From Pedobacter nutrimenti (GTDB taxonomy: Bacteria; Bacteroidota; Bacteroidia; Sphingobacteriales; Sphingobacteriaceae): a stretch of 64,000 bases of DNA. Within the stretch, counting starts at the first letter, position 1. The number at the start of each line of letters is the position of its first letter. The notes beneath the pieces are model-generated. The model saw only the letters and a program-made list of their open reading frames with translations, was not told where the DNA came from and ran no database searches. This document shows, one piece after another, positions 49,888 through 58,928 of this stretch. Location: contig NZ_QKLU01000004.1 of NCBI RefSeq assembly GCF_003208655.1, positions 434,001 to 498,000 of the forward strand, written 5' to 3'. The position numbers and the translations under genes were made by a program.

Positions 49888-51219
49888 TTAATATTCTGCT
49901 GCCACCACCAGGTTATGATTTTCAGCCGCATTGTTTTTTTTTCTTTTTTCTGAAAGTGTCTTTTGCCGGAAATAAACGAGCGATAAAAAGGCACAAATAC
50001 TGCCCAGGACAGAAACCGTATACACCGTCTGTTTAAAAAAAACACCCCAGCTCAGTTCAAACGTATTCAATTCCTTAAACATCAGGACCCCGGCACTCCC
50101 AAGATAGCCCATAGAATCGGCAACATAAATAATGAAGCCTATGTTTCCTTTAAAATGAAAATTAGCAATCATCCGCTCAAAAAATATGGCATTGTAAGGA
50201 ATGTAAGCCATATAAAGCCCCATTCCGACCAGGCACATCCAGGCAACCGGAGAGATCAGCCCCTGGTCAAAAGCAAATGTCGAAATGCCACAAAGTACAC
50301 AACCACTAATGATCATTACATGGATCACCGTAAAGGCTTTCAGGTTATTTCTAATCAGGATCAACAAACTGATCAGTGCCAGAATTGCAACAGAAATAAT
50401 CAGGTCAATTTTTGTATAAATATGATTGTCCCTGATGTGCAGGTAATGCCATATTTCCACTTCAAAATTGTCACGCATATCCCTAAGTAGGGTTAGCAAA
50501 ACATAAATCACCAGGGTCAGGACAATTCCCGGGAAAAAGCTCAGGATAAATTTTTTCCGCTGTTTTGCATCCATAGGCACCCGTTTGGTACGCAGGAGCT
50601 GGTCTTCAGGGCTTGGCGCTGGCACCAATTCCAGACAGTACACGCTGAGCAGAAAAGGCAGCATAAACAATAAGCCGGTACAAAAGGGCATCCAGAACTC
50701 GTTGACAGGCAAAATACCCATCATTGTCCTGGCCACAGTTTTAACAAATCCAGAGGCAAAAATCAGGCTGATGGATAATAAAGCGCCCATAAATTCTGTG
50801 CTTTTGCGGCCCTCCAGATAGCTGAACACCAATCCCCAGATCATTCCAAGCGGAAAACCATTGATCAGCATAAAAGCAATGTTCCAGGGCGCAGGTACTA
50901 CAGCAAAAGCTAAAAGTGCCGTCCAGGCAATTAGAATCAGCCGGATCAGATAAACCGGCCTCTTTTTAGAGGAGGATTCTGCAATAAACCGTATGCCATA
51001 AAATTTACTTAAGGTATAACCGATCATCTGGGTAATGACCAGCCATACTTTATAGTCTATTCCTAAAAGATGACTGCCTTCAAATGTTCCGGCAGCAAAT
51101 GCCTTACGAAAGGCATACATACTGGTGTAACAGCTAAAGGCTGCAATGGCAGCAAAGACAGACATCCAGCCATATGGCCATTGGTGTACACGTTTTCTGG
51201 CAGACTCCAACAAATTCAT
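49888..51219 (-). CDS. DUF5690 membrane transporter (MFS-like)
   Basis: The 443-residue inner membrane protein has about 12 hydrophobic segments and the DUF5690 opening WPYGWMSVFAAIAAFSCYTSMYAFRKAF. Loops such as GFPLGMIWGLVFSYLEGR and FKGNIGFIIYVADSMGYLGS are family blocks. It looks like a major facilitator with organic phosphate or phosphonate substrates. It lies 7 bases after the HAD hydrolase gene and before the FAD oxidase, so uptake of an aminophosphonate is likely. The direct substrate is unproven. Confidence 0.85.
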   Translation of the reverse strand: MNLLESARKRVHQWPYGWMSVFAAIAAFSCYTSMYAFRKAFAAGTFEGSHLLGIDYKVWLVITQMIGYTLSKFYGIRFIAESSSKKRPVYLIRLILIAWTALLAFAVVPAPWNIAFMLINGFPLGMIWGLVFSYLEGRKSTEFMGALLSISLIFASGFVKTVARTMMGILPVNEFWMPFCTGLLFMLPFLLSVYCLELVPAPSPEDQLLRTKRVPMDAKQRKKFILSFFPGIVLTLVIYVLLTLLRDMRDNFEVEIWHYLHIRDNHIYTKIDLIISVAILALISLLILIRNNLKAFTVIHVMIISGCVLCGISTFAFDQGLISPVAWMCLVGMGLYMAYIPYNAIFFERMIANFHFKGNIGFIIYVADSMGYLGSAGVLMFKELNTFELSWGVFFKQTVYTVSVLGSICAFLSLVYFRQKTLSEKRKKNNAAENHNLVVAAEY

Positions 51220-51226
51220 CTCAGTA

Positions 51227-51904
51227 CTATGAAGTGATAATAGGAATCAGTTCCGACATATGGTCTATAATATGCGTCGGATGGTAAAGTGCCAGCTCCT
51301 CCGCTTTGAAGGCCCCGGTTGTAATTCCGATAACATATTTGCAACCCGCATTAATGCCTTCATTCACATCAACTTCTGTATCTCCAATTTTGGCAATGTC
51401 TTCACTGCGCGAGACAGACAACTCGCTCATCATTTTGTGGATCATATCCGGATAAGGACGGCCCCTTTCCACATCATCACTTGCAACCAGAATATCTATA
51501 CGTTCTGCCCAGTCCAGACGTTCGATGATCAGTTCGGCAATATCTCTTGAAAATCCGGTATTGAGTCCTATTTTAATTCCTCTTTTGCGGAGCTCTTTAA
51601 AAGTCTCTTCCACATCCGGCAATGCAATTACCGGAGATCCCTGATAAAAGCGGATCATGTTGCTGATAAATACAGCATGTATTTCCTCAATGAAAACATC
51701 TGTTAACTTTTCAGGGCCGGCATTTAATTTTTCCAGCATCATCCGGATCGCAACTGGTTTCTTATAACCCATCATTGGATTGATCTCTTCCAGGTCCAGC
51801 GCATAGCCAAAGTTGCGCATCGCTAACTGAAAGGCCAGGCTAACGTGATTTTCATCGCTCACGGTGGTCCCTGCCATATCAAAAACAACTAATTTTATTG
51901 ACAT
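51227..51904 (-). CDS. HAD hydrolase, PhnX-like phosphonoacetaldehyde hydrolase family
   Basis: The 225-residue HAD enzyme has VVFDMAGTTVSDE: nucleophile Asp9 and Ala11 with the GTT that marks the phosphonatase group (DxAGT). MMGYKKPVAIR has a Lys at 49 in the position of the Schiff-base Lys of PhnX, so C-P bond cleavage is plausible. NTGFSRDIAELII and IAKIGDTEVDVNEGINAGC are HAD motifs 2 and 4. It is the first gene of the trio; a TAGTTTTG promoter box lies at 51994-51987. True PhnX has the same motif set but is longer. Confidence 0.82.
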   Translation of the reverse strand: MSIKLVVFDMAGTTVSDENHVSLAFQLAMRNFGYALDLEEINPMMGYKKPVAIRMMLEKLNAGPEKLTDVFIEEIHAVFISNMIRFYQGSPVIALPDVEETFKELRKRGIKIGLNTGFSRDIAELIIERLDWAERIDILVASDDVERGRPYPDMIHKMMSELSVSRSEDIAKIGDTEVDVNEGINAGCKYVIGITTGAFKAEELALYHPTHIIDHMSELIPIITS

Positions 51905-51986
51905 CTTTTGTTTCGTTTATATTTTTCCTTTAAGTGCAGAGGCACTGTGCATCGACACAATTTTAAGCACCTCTCTAATTGTATAG

Positions 51987-51994
51987 CAAAACTA
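51987..51994 (-). promoter_or_regulatory. Putative -7 box of the aminophosphonate trio
   Basis: The minus strand reads TAGTTTTG, matching TAnnTTTG, about 83 bases before the first ATG. A clear -33 TTG is not seen. The leader between is otherwise featureless apart from short G/C-rich repeats. Confidence 0.45.
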
Positions 51995-52194
51995 AACTTT
52001 GTTTATTATGAGTATACTACCTCAATATTAAGTTTTTGTAAACCCGATAAAAACAGCATGTAAATTCAAGTCGAATGATCGGGCCTTAACATATATAGAA
52101 GCATGTTTTTTAACTATTATTAATTTTAAACCCAATGGATAAAAAAAATAAATTAACTTAGCGGAATAAATTTAACCCGCACATTAACGCATCT

Positions 52195-53427
52195 ATGAAA
52201 AAAACAATTCTGTTTTCAGCGCTCTTGATCAGCACCTTATTATCTTGTAAAAAAAGCTTACCGGAAGACGAACCACCTCCTGTACTTCCTCCTGTTAAAC
52301 TGGAATACTCTAACCTGAGTGTGGAACAGCACAAACAAAGTCTTGAACAAAACGGCACAGATCTTCTTAAAAAGATCAATACCTTACCCGATGAGAAATT
52401 CATTAAAGCATTGTCCAACTTATCAAACCTGGAGCCTTTTATGCTGCAAAACTCCATTACTGCTAAACAGGTCATGTCGGTTAACAGTGCTGCACAGGCA
52501 AAAAACATGAGTGCACTTTTTGCAGCAGTGACCACAGTGGCCACAAAAGAAGGCCTGAGTAAGTACTATGGTATTTTTACCTGGGACAAAACCAATAAAA
52601 AATGGGTAAAAACAGAGTCAACCACCAAACTGGAAGTTGTGTATCCTGCTTCTGCGGCAAGTACCACCAACAATGCTAAACTAACCATGAGTTATACAGC
52701 AGCAGCTCAAACAGCAACTGTAGACGGTAAAGTTTACGAACTCCCTTCGGCCCTTACTGCATCCTTAAAAGTCGATGACAAAGAAGAAATGAAACTGACT
52801 TCTGTTTTTGAATATAGGGCAGATGGTAGTCCTTCCAAATCGGATATCAATTTGACCATGGGCGCATTCATTTTTAAAGTCAATGTGAGCAGCACGACAG
52901 AATCTGCAGCCTCGACCATTTCCTTTGCAAAAGGAACAGAAGAACTGTTTAGCTTTATCACAACTGGAAAAGGCGCTTTCAATATTTCCAATGTAGACGG
53001 AGCAGAGCGTATTGGCGATGTACTCAAAAATGCGAATTCGACTTTCAACATTATGAACATTCAATTGGCGGGACAAGTGGATCTTAAAGCAATTGACGAT
53101 GTAAAAAGGACTTTGGTAAACAGTAATGGAAAAGAAAGAAACGATAAAACCATAGAAGCGATCAATAAGTATTCCAGCATACATGCCATTTATAAGAAAG
53201 AAAATGCCATCATTGCGAAAATAGATTTTGCAGCAAGGGAAGAAACAACAACTTATACCTACTGGGATTATTATGAAAACAAATACATCACCTATTCCCT
53301 TACAGACTATTACCAGGAGCCTCGTATGACATTTAAAGACAATTCCAAATTGAGCTTCAATACCTTTTTCAATTCAGGATTCAGTAAACTGATCAGTGAC
53401 ATTGATATTTATAAAGGACGCTTTTAG
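52195..53427 (+). CDS. Lipoprotein of unknown function
   Basis: The 410-residue protein has a lipoprotein signal with Cys18 (LISTLLSCKKS) and a short Pro/Glu-rich linker (EDEPPPVLPPV), so it probably sits on the outer membrane. The body is rich in Ser, Thr, Ala and Lys with alternating beta-strand patterns; no family is known to me. It stands alone on the plus strand, with a terminator shared with the convergent DUF4249 gene. Confidence 0.8.
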   Translation: MKKTILFSALLISTLLSCKKSLPEDEPPPVLPPVKLEYSNLSVEQHKQSLEQNGTDLLKKINTLPDEKFIKALSNLSNLEPFMLQNSITAKQVMSVNSAAQAKNMSALFAAVTTVATKEGLSKYYGIFTWDKTNKKWVKTESTTKLEVVYPASAASTTNNAKLTMSYTAAAQTATVDGKVYELPSALTASLKVDDKEEMKLTSVFEYRADGSPSKSDINLTMGAFIFKVNVSSTTESAASTISFAKGTEELFSFITTGKGAFNISNVDGAERIGDVLKNANSTFNIMNIQLAGQVDLKAIDDVKRTLVNSNGKERNDKTIEAINKYSSIHAIYKKENAIIAKIDFAAREETTTYTYWDYYENKYITYSLTDYYQEPRMTFKDNSKLSFNTFFNSGFSKLISDIDIYKGRF

Positions 53428-53440
53428 TCAAAAAGAGTTA

Positions 53441-53484
53441 AAATAAAAAAGGAGGGATTTTTTACAATCCCTCCTTTTTTATTT
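53441..53484. terminator. Bidirectional terminator between the lipoprotein and DUF4249 genes
   Basis: Arms 53441-53459 and 53466-53484 are perfectly complementary over 19 bases (AAAAAAGGAGGGATT core) with A/T runs on both outer sides. It overlaps the stop codon of the DUF4249 gene. Confidence 0.92.
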
Positions 53485-54324
53485 AGCTGTCATTTTATAA
53501 ACCGTAGAGCCATACCCACACCAAATGCCTAATCCAGGTCCTTTGATATTTGTTTTAAGGGCTGCAGTACTACCCAATAAGGGATTCGAACTGTTTAAAA
53601 TCTCGTCCTGAAAACTGTTCCAAAATTCAAAGCCGCTTTGAGGCAATGCCGAGAATTTGATCATAACCTGATCTCCATAAGTATAATAAGGGTCATATTT
53701 ATTGGTCAAGTTGCTTTCTGCTCCCCGGTTTACCTGCAGCACCACCTTTTTACCATCAAAGTATTTGTCATCCTGATTGGACATCAATGTAGGGGTAAAT
53801 GTTTTTACATCTTCAAACCTGGTGTACAATTTATAATAATTTTTCTCTCCCGGTGGATCCTGAAAACGTACATTCAGCTGGTAAAGATCCTTCAGGCGAT
53901 GACTAAACCAAATGCTGTCCAGCGGGACCGTTTTGGGAATAGATGTTTCCGCCTCCAGTACATTTCCTGCATATTCAATTTTTAGTTTATACATTCCACC
54001 GGTTTTCCCTTTAAGGGAAGTTCCCCTGTATACAAAATAAGGAAAATAGCGGTCATCCCGCATTCCGGTAAGCACCTCTTCTTGCGTTCCGTCGCTAACG
54101 GTAACCTTTGCATAACGGATAATAATTTCTGCCAGCTGCGCTGAATCAACTGTGGTAAAAAAAGGCAGGTTATGGGTAAGAAGGACATAAGGATAGTCCC
54201 CGTTTTCAATCCAGCCTTCCACCACAAACTTGGGTTTATAGCTTTCCGATTTTTCTTCCTTTTTACAGGCAAAAATGGCAACCAGGCACAGTCCCATTAA
54301 GATGTTTTTCCAATAACTGATCAT
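53479..54324 (-). CDS. DUF4249 lipoprotein paired with a TonB receptor
   Basis: The 281-residue lipoprotein has a signal ending at Cys20 (LVAIFACKKEE). The DUF4249 domain follows (FVVEGWIENGDYPYVLLTHNLPFF, AKVTVSDGTQEEVL, GGMYKLKIEYAGNVLEAETSIP). These proteins regularly sit after a CarboxypepD-type TonB receptor, as here with a 4-base ATGA overlap, and probably act as its surface partner in the way SusD serves SusC. The ligand is unknown. Confidence 0.9.
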   Translation of the reverse strand: MISYWKNILMGLCLVAIFACKKEEKSESYKPKFVVEGWIENGDYPYVLLTHNLPFFTTVDSAQLAEIIIRYAKVTVSDGTQEEVLTGMRDDRYFPYFVYRGTSLKGKTGGMYKLKIEYAGNVLEAETSIPKTVPLDSIWFSHRLKDLYQLNVRFQDPPGEKNYYKLYTRFEDVKTFTPTLMSNQDDKYFDGKKVVLQVNRGAESNLTNKYDPYYTYGDQVMIKFSALPQSGFEFWNSFQDEILNSSNPLLGSTAALKTNIKGPGLGIWCGYGSTVYKMTAK

Positions 54325-56669
54325 TTGAAAAATATTTTATAGTTAATTGCCGGCAATACAGGAAGTAGGGCCACTGATTTTTCCTGTATGGCTACTTTTC
54401 CGGAATTTAAACTGCCCCGGGCCAGGTAATAATTGTAAATCGGATTTTTCCGGTTATATACATTGTAAACTGAAAAAGAAAGTATGCTCTTATACTTTCC
54501 GGCAGTATGGAACTGGTAACCGGCAGAAAGGTCTAAACGATGGTAGTCCGGCATACGGGAACCATTATATTTTCCATATTCGTTAATCACATTACCTGCA
54601 ATCAAATAGCGGCTGACCGGCATGGTATAAGCATTTCCTGTTGCAAAAGTAAACAAGGCAGAAATGGTCCAGCGTTTACTGAGTTCATAAGCTGAAACCA
54701 GGGTAAAATCGTGGCTACGGTCGTACTTAAAAGGAAAAGCATTTCCTTCATTTAACGCCGTAAAAATGCGGTCAGATTTGGACAGGGTATAACTCAAATA
54801 ACCTGTTAAAGGGCCTTTGTTTTTTTTCAAATAGAATTCAGCGCCGTAACTCCTTCCTTTACCCAAAAGGACATGGTCTTCAATTTTCAGGTTATCCAGT
54901 AAGGTGGTCATTCCACCGGAAAATTCTATCACGTTTTTCATACGCCTGGCATAAACATCCACATAGCCCTCATACCCCGCCTCTGCCCAGTCTTTAAATA
55001 TGCCAAGGCTTACCTGCTGTCCTCTTTCGGGTGGTACCCCTGAAATGCTGGGCATCCAGATGTCGCTTGGAAAACTGGCCGAGGTAATGGGAATCAAATG
55101 CACCGTTTGTACATTATCGGACCAGGTTAATTTTAAGGCCGTCTCCTTGTTCAAATAATATTTCATGGTCAGGCTGGGCTCAAGAAAAAAATTGTCACTT
55201 ACTGTTTTTCCTTTTGCATAGGTGTTCAGCGATCCATCCGGTTCAGTACTGCTGTAAGGTCCTTTGTGCTGATAATAGGTAAACCTCAATCCGGCATATA
55301 TAGTCATTCGTTCCGAAAGCCTGAATTCATCACTTGCAAAAACAGAATTTTCGCCAATGTTATAGGTGTTCTGCAGTCCGTAATCAAAATCGGTATAGGT
55401 ATTTCCAGAAAAAGGTGTATTTGGCTTGAAATGATGTCTCAGCAGATTCAGACCTCCTTTGATGTGGTGTCTTCCTATAGAACTCTGTACAACAGAACTG
55501 TACGAAAAGTCCCTGACCACCGAATTAATTCCAGCTTTAAAACCTTCCTGTTGCAGATAAAAATTAAAACGATAATTGCTGTAGCTGAATGTATTTTCCC
55601 AAAGGCCGCGTTCAGAAAAACTTCTTTTCCAGCTCAAACTCGCTGCCCTGTTTTTCCAGTCCATGCCATTATGAATGTTAAATTGTTGTACACTCATTTT
55701 AAAATCATCACCGCCCAGGTAAACAGAAGCAAAAAACCTGTCCTTTTTATTTGGCTGAAAAGCAGCTGAAAAGTTCAGGTCATAAAAATCATAATTCACA
55801 CTGTTACTGGTTTCATCTTTACGCATCATCCGGTTCACCAGCGGCCACACGGTCTGGTTCATAAAAGTTTTTCTTATGGAACTGGCAAATGACCATTTTT
55901 CGCCAAGGGGAACTTTCAGGTTTACTTTTGCGGCAAGAATACTCAAATCTCCTTCAATAATGGTTGAATCTGCAATTTGTTCACTACTCCTGACATCAAC
56001 AACACTGGATAAGCGTCCGCCATATTCAGATGGAATCCCCGATTTATAAAACCGCGTCTGTTCTACAGCATCGGTATTAAAAACAGAGAAAAAACCCAGC
56101 AGGTGGGAGGGATTATAAATAATAGAATGGTTAAATAAAACCAGGTTTTGACCGGCATTTCCACCCCGCACAAACAAACCGGCATTTCCCTCTCCACCTT
56201 TCCCAATTCCTGGTAAAGTCTGGAGTGTTTTGATCAAATCGCCCTCTCCTAAAAATCCAGGAACTTTAGCCACATCATCTGCTTTAAGCAGGTGATAATT
56301 ATTCAGGCCTGTTTGCATTTGTCCCTTTTTATTTCCCTGAACAGTTACTTCGTTCAATTGCTGACTGGCTGATTTTAAATAAAACGAAATCTTTTCATTC
56401 CTTAGGGCTTCCCAATTCCTAATCATTATCCCAAAAGAAATGTGTTGCACCTGGATTTCATAAAGGCCCTTTTCGAGCTCCATTCTGAATTGCCCGTTCC
56501 GGTCGGTCAATATGCGCTTTGTCCACACTTTTCCCTTCAACTGAATTCGGGCACCCGGCACTGGTTTTTGCAAAGAATCTGAAAGGACAAGGCCTTCAAG
56601 GACTATTTTCTGAGCGTTTAACTGAAGGGCAAAAAGCAGGAAGGCAACAACGAAAAGTATCTTGGACAT
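54321..56669 (-). CDS. TonB-dependent receptor with CarboxypepD-reg N-terminal domain
   Basis: The outer membrane receptor of about 782 residues has a signal peptide (MSKILFVVAFLLFALQLNA-QKI), a carboxypeptidase regulatory-like domain (LEGLVLSDSLQKPVPGARIQLKG), a plug (VAKVPGFLGEGDLIKTLQTLPGIGKGGEGNAGLFVRGG) and a barrel ending INYKIFFK. The FVRGG motif of the plug is that of receptors partnered with DUF4249 proteins. The frame extends to an ATG at 56711, but the signal peptide begins at MSKILF. It is divergent from the sigma factor gene at 56852. Confidence 0.9.
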   Translation of the reverse strand: MSKILFVVAFLLFALQLNAQKIVLEGLVLSDSLQKPVPGARIQLKGKVWTKRILTDRNGQFRMELEKGLYEIQVQHISFGIMIRNWEALRNEKISFYLKSASQQLNEVTVQGNKKGQMQTGLNNYHLLKADDVAKVPGFLGEGDLIKTLQTLPGIGKGGEGNAGLFVRGGNAGQNLVLFNHSIIYNPSHLLGFFSVFNTDAVEQTRFYKSGIPSEYGGRLSSVVDVRSSEQIADSTIIEGDLSILAAKVNLKVPLGEKWSFASSIRKTFMNQTVWPLVNRMMRKDETSNSVNYDFYDLNFSAAFQPNKKDRFFASVYLGGDDFKMSVQQFNIHNGMDWKNRAASLSWKRSFSERGLWENTFSYSNYRFNFYLQQEGFKAGINSVVRDFSYSSVVQSSIGRHHIKGGLNLLRHHFKPNTPFSGNTYTDFDYGLQNTYNIGENSVFASDEFRLSERMTIYAGLRFTYYQHKGPYSSTEPDGSLNTYAKGKTVSDNFFLEPSLTMKYYLNKETALKLTWSDNVQTVHLIPITSASFPSDIWMPSISGVPPERGQQVSLGIFKDWAEAGYEGYVDVYARRMKNVIEFSGGMTTLLDNLKIEDHVLLGKGRSYGAEFYLKKNKGPLTGYLSYTLSKSDRIFTALNEGNAFPFKYDRSHDFTLVSAYELSKRWTISALFTFATGNAYTMPVSRYLIAGNVINEYGKYNGSRMPDYHRLDLSAGYQFHTAGKYKSILSFSVYNVYNRKNPIYNYYLARGSLNSGKVAIQEKSVALLPVLPAINYKIFFK

Positions 56670-56851
56670 ATAAGGTAACCGGATAGAGCGATATGCCGTA
56701 AAGAACGTCATTTTTTATATAGCGTACAATCATTGATCTCTATTTATTCCCCCGAGCAAAAAACAGGATCCTGCAAAATGAACTGTAAGGATTATACCCT
56801 TTCTTCGACTAAAGGGAAGATTCTTATCTTTAACTATTAGAAGCGGCATTT

Positions 56852-57448
56852 ATGCAAAGCGATAAAACAGCAAATCCTGCCAGTACCAGGTCCTTAAATC
56901 CGAATCAATGGGTGATTAACTATGCGGACTACCTGTACCGTTATGCCATTGTCAGAATAAACCAGGAAGAACAATGCCGCGACCTGGTTCAGGAAACTTT
57001 TCTGGCAGCCCTGGAAAAAGCAGACCAGTTTGAAGGACGGAGTACGGAAAAAACCTGGCTCACGGCCATACTCCGGAACAAGATTATTGATCTTTACCGG
57101 AAAAAATCATCGGGCCTGGCCCCAAAGGATGAAGTCCGGCATCATGAAGTGCTCCAGGAGGATTTTTTTGATGCAGAAAACGGACACTGGAATGTAGAAC
57201 ACCAGCCCAAGGCATTTGCCGCTCAGCCGGATGAGGTCATTCAAAACCGGGAGTTTAACCACATTCTGCAAATGTGCATGAAAAAATTACCTGCGTTATG
57301 GTTTGCCGTTTTTTCCATGAAGCATATGGACGAAGAGCAAACTGAGGTGATTTGCACCGAACTGAAATTAAGCCATTCTAATTTTTGGGTCATTATACAC
57401 CGGGCCAAACTTAGCCTTAGGGCCTGCCTGGAAAAAAACTGGATTTAA
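56852..57448 (+). CDS. ECF-type RNA polymerase sigma factor (TIGR02943-like)
   Basis: The 198-residue sigma-70 family protein has region 2 (NYADYLYRYAIVRINQEEQCRDLVQETFLAALEKADQF, TWLTAILRNKIIDLYRKK) and region 4 (LPALWFAVFSMKHMDEEQTEVICTELKLSHSNFWVIIHRAKLSLRACLEKNW). A long linker lies between, and the W-V-I-I-H-R-A-K-L-S-L-R-A-C-L end is that of the TIGR02943 group. The next gene, 10 bases downstream, is a probable zinc-finger anti-sigma, as usual. Target promoters are unknown. Confidence 0.92.
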   Translation: MQSDKTANPASTRSLNPNQWVINYADYLYRYAIVRINQEEQCRDLVQETFLAALEKADQFEGRSTEKTWLTAILRNKIIDLYRKKSSGLAPKDEVRHHEVLQEDFFDAENGHWNVEHQPKAFAAQPDEVIQNREFNHILQMCMKKLPALWFAVFSMKHMDEEQTEVICTELKLSHSNFWVIIHRAKLSLRACLEKNWI

Positions 57449-57458
57449 AGCTTTCAAC

Positions 57459-57734
57459 ATGAACACTTTTACTAAAATCATTTACAACTGCCGCAAAGCA
57501 ACTTTTCTTATTGAAAAAAAGCAGTTCAGCCCCTTAAGCACCAGGGAAAAACTGGAACTTAACCTTCATCTGGCCGGTTGCAGTGTATGCCGGTTGTTTC
57601 AACAGCAGAGCCTGCTGATCAATCAATGGATTAAAAAACGTTTTCCTAGCCAAGGAAACGCAGAAGTTTATTTGGATGAAAATTTCAAGGAGAAATTGCA
57701 GCAACGCATCAATCAGGAAATGAATAAAAATTAA
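57459..57734 (+). CDS. Zinc-finger (zf-HC2-like) anti-sigma factor
   Basis: The 91-residue protein has the H-x3-C-x2-C motif HLAGCSVC at about 45-52, with a Cys at the start (YNCRKATFLIEKKQFSPLS). This is the zf-HC2 pattern of zinc-binding anti-sigma factors. No transmembrane segment is present, so it is soluble. It follows the ECF gene by 10 bases and probably holds the sigma factor until stress is sensed, perhaps by thiol oxidation. The pairing is inferred from context and motif. Confidence 0.8.
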   Translation: MNTFTKIIYNCRKATFLIEKKQFSPLSTREKLELNLHLAGCSVCRLFQQQSLLINQWIKKRFPSQGNAEVYLDENFKEKLQQRINQEMNKN

Positions 57735-57831
57735 AGAAGTGTTTTTAATTTCCCTATATTGCTTCACAAATTAAATGAAATGACACTGGGATATTTTTTT
57801 ACCGCCACTCCTCCACCAGCTGTATAAGCAG

Positions 57832-57922
57832 GCAAAACAACCGTTTCGCTTCCTGATAAGCCTGGTTTAAGGCAGGGAACAGTTTAAGGATTCATCAGGC
57901 CCTGATGAACTGGTTGTTTTGC
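57832..57922 (+). other. Structured leader upstream of the EamA transporter gene
   Basis: GCAAAACAACC at 57832-57842 pairs perfectly over 11 bases with 57912-57922. Inside lie a GCCT/AGGC hairpin (57860-57873) and a near-perfect TTCATCAGG/CCTGATGAA hairpin (57891-57909). The structure ends 65 bases before the EamA ATG. It could be a riboswitch-like element or a small inverted-repeat element; I cannot match it to a known class. Confidence 0.45.
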
Positions 57923-57987
57923 GTACGTTCTATTTTCGCAGGCACTCCTGCAGTTTTCGTATTCTTTCATTTAAACAATCAGAACCA

Positions 57988-58881
57988 ATGACAAAATCTA
58001 TTTTTATGGTTTTCGCCGGTGCGTGCAGCTACGGTATACTTTCTACTTTTGTAAAACTGGCTTACCATGAAGGTTACAGCATCGCTGAAATTGCTTTTCT
58101 TCAGGCTTTTCTGGGTATGGCCATTCTATATTTACTCCGTTTATTCAGCAAAAAGAATAAAACTATTGCAACTACTACTCCTACCAAAAGTGTTTGGCTG
58201 GCGCTTACTCTTGCAGGCGCAGCACTGGGTATGACCAGTTTTGTTTATTATTTATCGGTTCAATATATTCCTGCTTCTATTGCGATCGTTGCGCTCATGC
58301 AGTTTACCTGGATTGGAATCCTTTTAGACTGGGTCTTTTTCAGAAAAACCCCTACTGTCCTGCAGTTACTGAGTATTGCCTTAATCCTGACCGGAACAAT
58401 AATGGCCAGCGGGATGCTAAGCGGCCAAACAACAGGTCTTTCTGTAAAGGGTATTGTTTATGCCCTGGCTTCTGCCTTTTTATATGGGATCTATATCGTT
58501 GTCAGTAGTAAAATCAAAACAGATGTCCCTATGCTCACAAAAAGCTCGGTTATGATGATGGGATCTGCAGTTCTTCTGTTTACAATTAATGCGCGGGAAC
58601 TTTTGACCCAAAGCCATTTCGATACGGGTCTGATTAAATGGGTCATCTTACTGGCACTGTTCGGAACGGTCATCCCACCACTTCTGTTTAGCAACGGGAT
58701 CCCCAATATAGGCGCCGGATACAGTGCCATTCTCATGTCGGCAGAATTACCAGTGGCTGTCATTTGTTCACAGCTGATCCTCAAAGAACATATTGATTTT
58801 TACCAATGGCTTGGAATTTTACTGATCCTGTTTTCTATTATTTGGATGAACAGAAAAAAGCTACAACTCCAACCTTCTTAG
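57988..58881 (+). CDS. EamA/DMT family transporter
   Basis: The inner membrane protein of about 297 residues has ten hydrophobic helices in two EamA repeats; the first (MVFAGACSYGILSTFVKLAYHEGYS to PASIAIVALMQFTWIG) and the second (YALASAFLYGIYIVVSSKI to WLGILLILFSIIWM) are clear. It probably exports or imports a small metabolite; the substrate is unknown. I chose MTKSIFMVFAG at 57988, because upstream residues to 57919 come from the leader and are not hydrophobic. A structured element lies in the leader. Confidence 0.88.
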   Translation: MTKSIFMVFAGACSYGILSTFVKLAYHEGYSIAEIAFLQAFLGMAILYLLRLFSKKNKTIATTTPTKSVWLALTLAGAALGMTSFVYYLSVQYIPASIAIVALMQFTWIGILLDWVFFRKTPTVLQLLSIALILTGTIMASGMLSGQTTGLSVKGIVYALASAFLYGIYIVVSSKIKTDVPMLTKSSVMMMGSAVLLFTINARELLTQSHFDTGLIKWVILLALFGTVIPPLLFSNGIPNIGAGYSAILMSAELPVAVICSQLILKEHIDFYQWLGILLILFSIIWMNRKKLQLQPS

Positions 58882-58888
58882 TGCTTTT

Positions 58889-58925
58889 AAAAAAACAGAC
58901 AGGAAAAAATCCTGTCTGTTTTTTT
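58889..58925. terminator. Bidirectional terminator between EamA and ProX genes
   Basis: Arms 58889-58904 and 58910-58925 are perfectly complementary over 16 bases (AAACAGACAGGA core) around five A, with A/T runs at both outer ends. Confidence 0.92.
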
Positions 58926-58928
58926 TCT

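Noticed and set aside
52158..53184. Minus-strand reading frames antisense to the unknown lipoprotein
   Set aside because: The plus strand has a good lipoprotein signal, start and terminator, so the antisense frames are shadows.
57919..57987. Upstream start for the EamA gene
   Set aside because: The added residues are Arg/Phe-rich and come from the structured leader; family proteins begin at the hydrophobic segment after MTKS.
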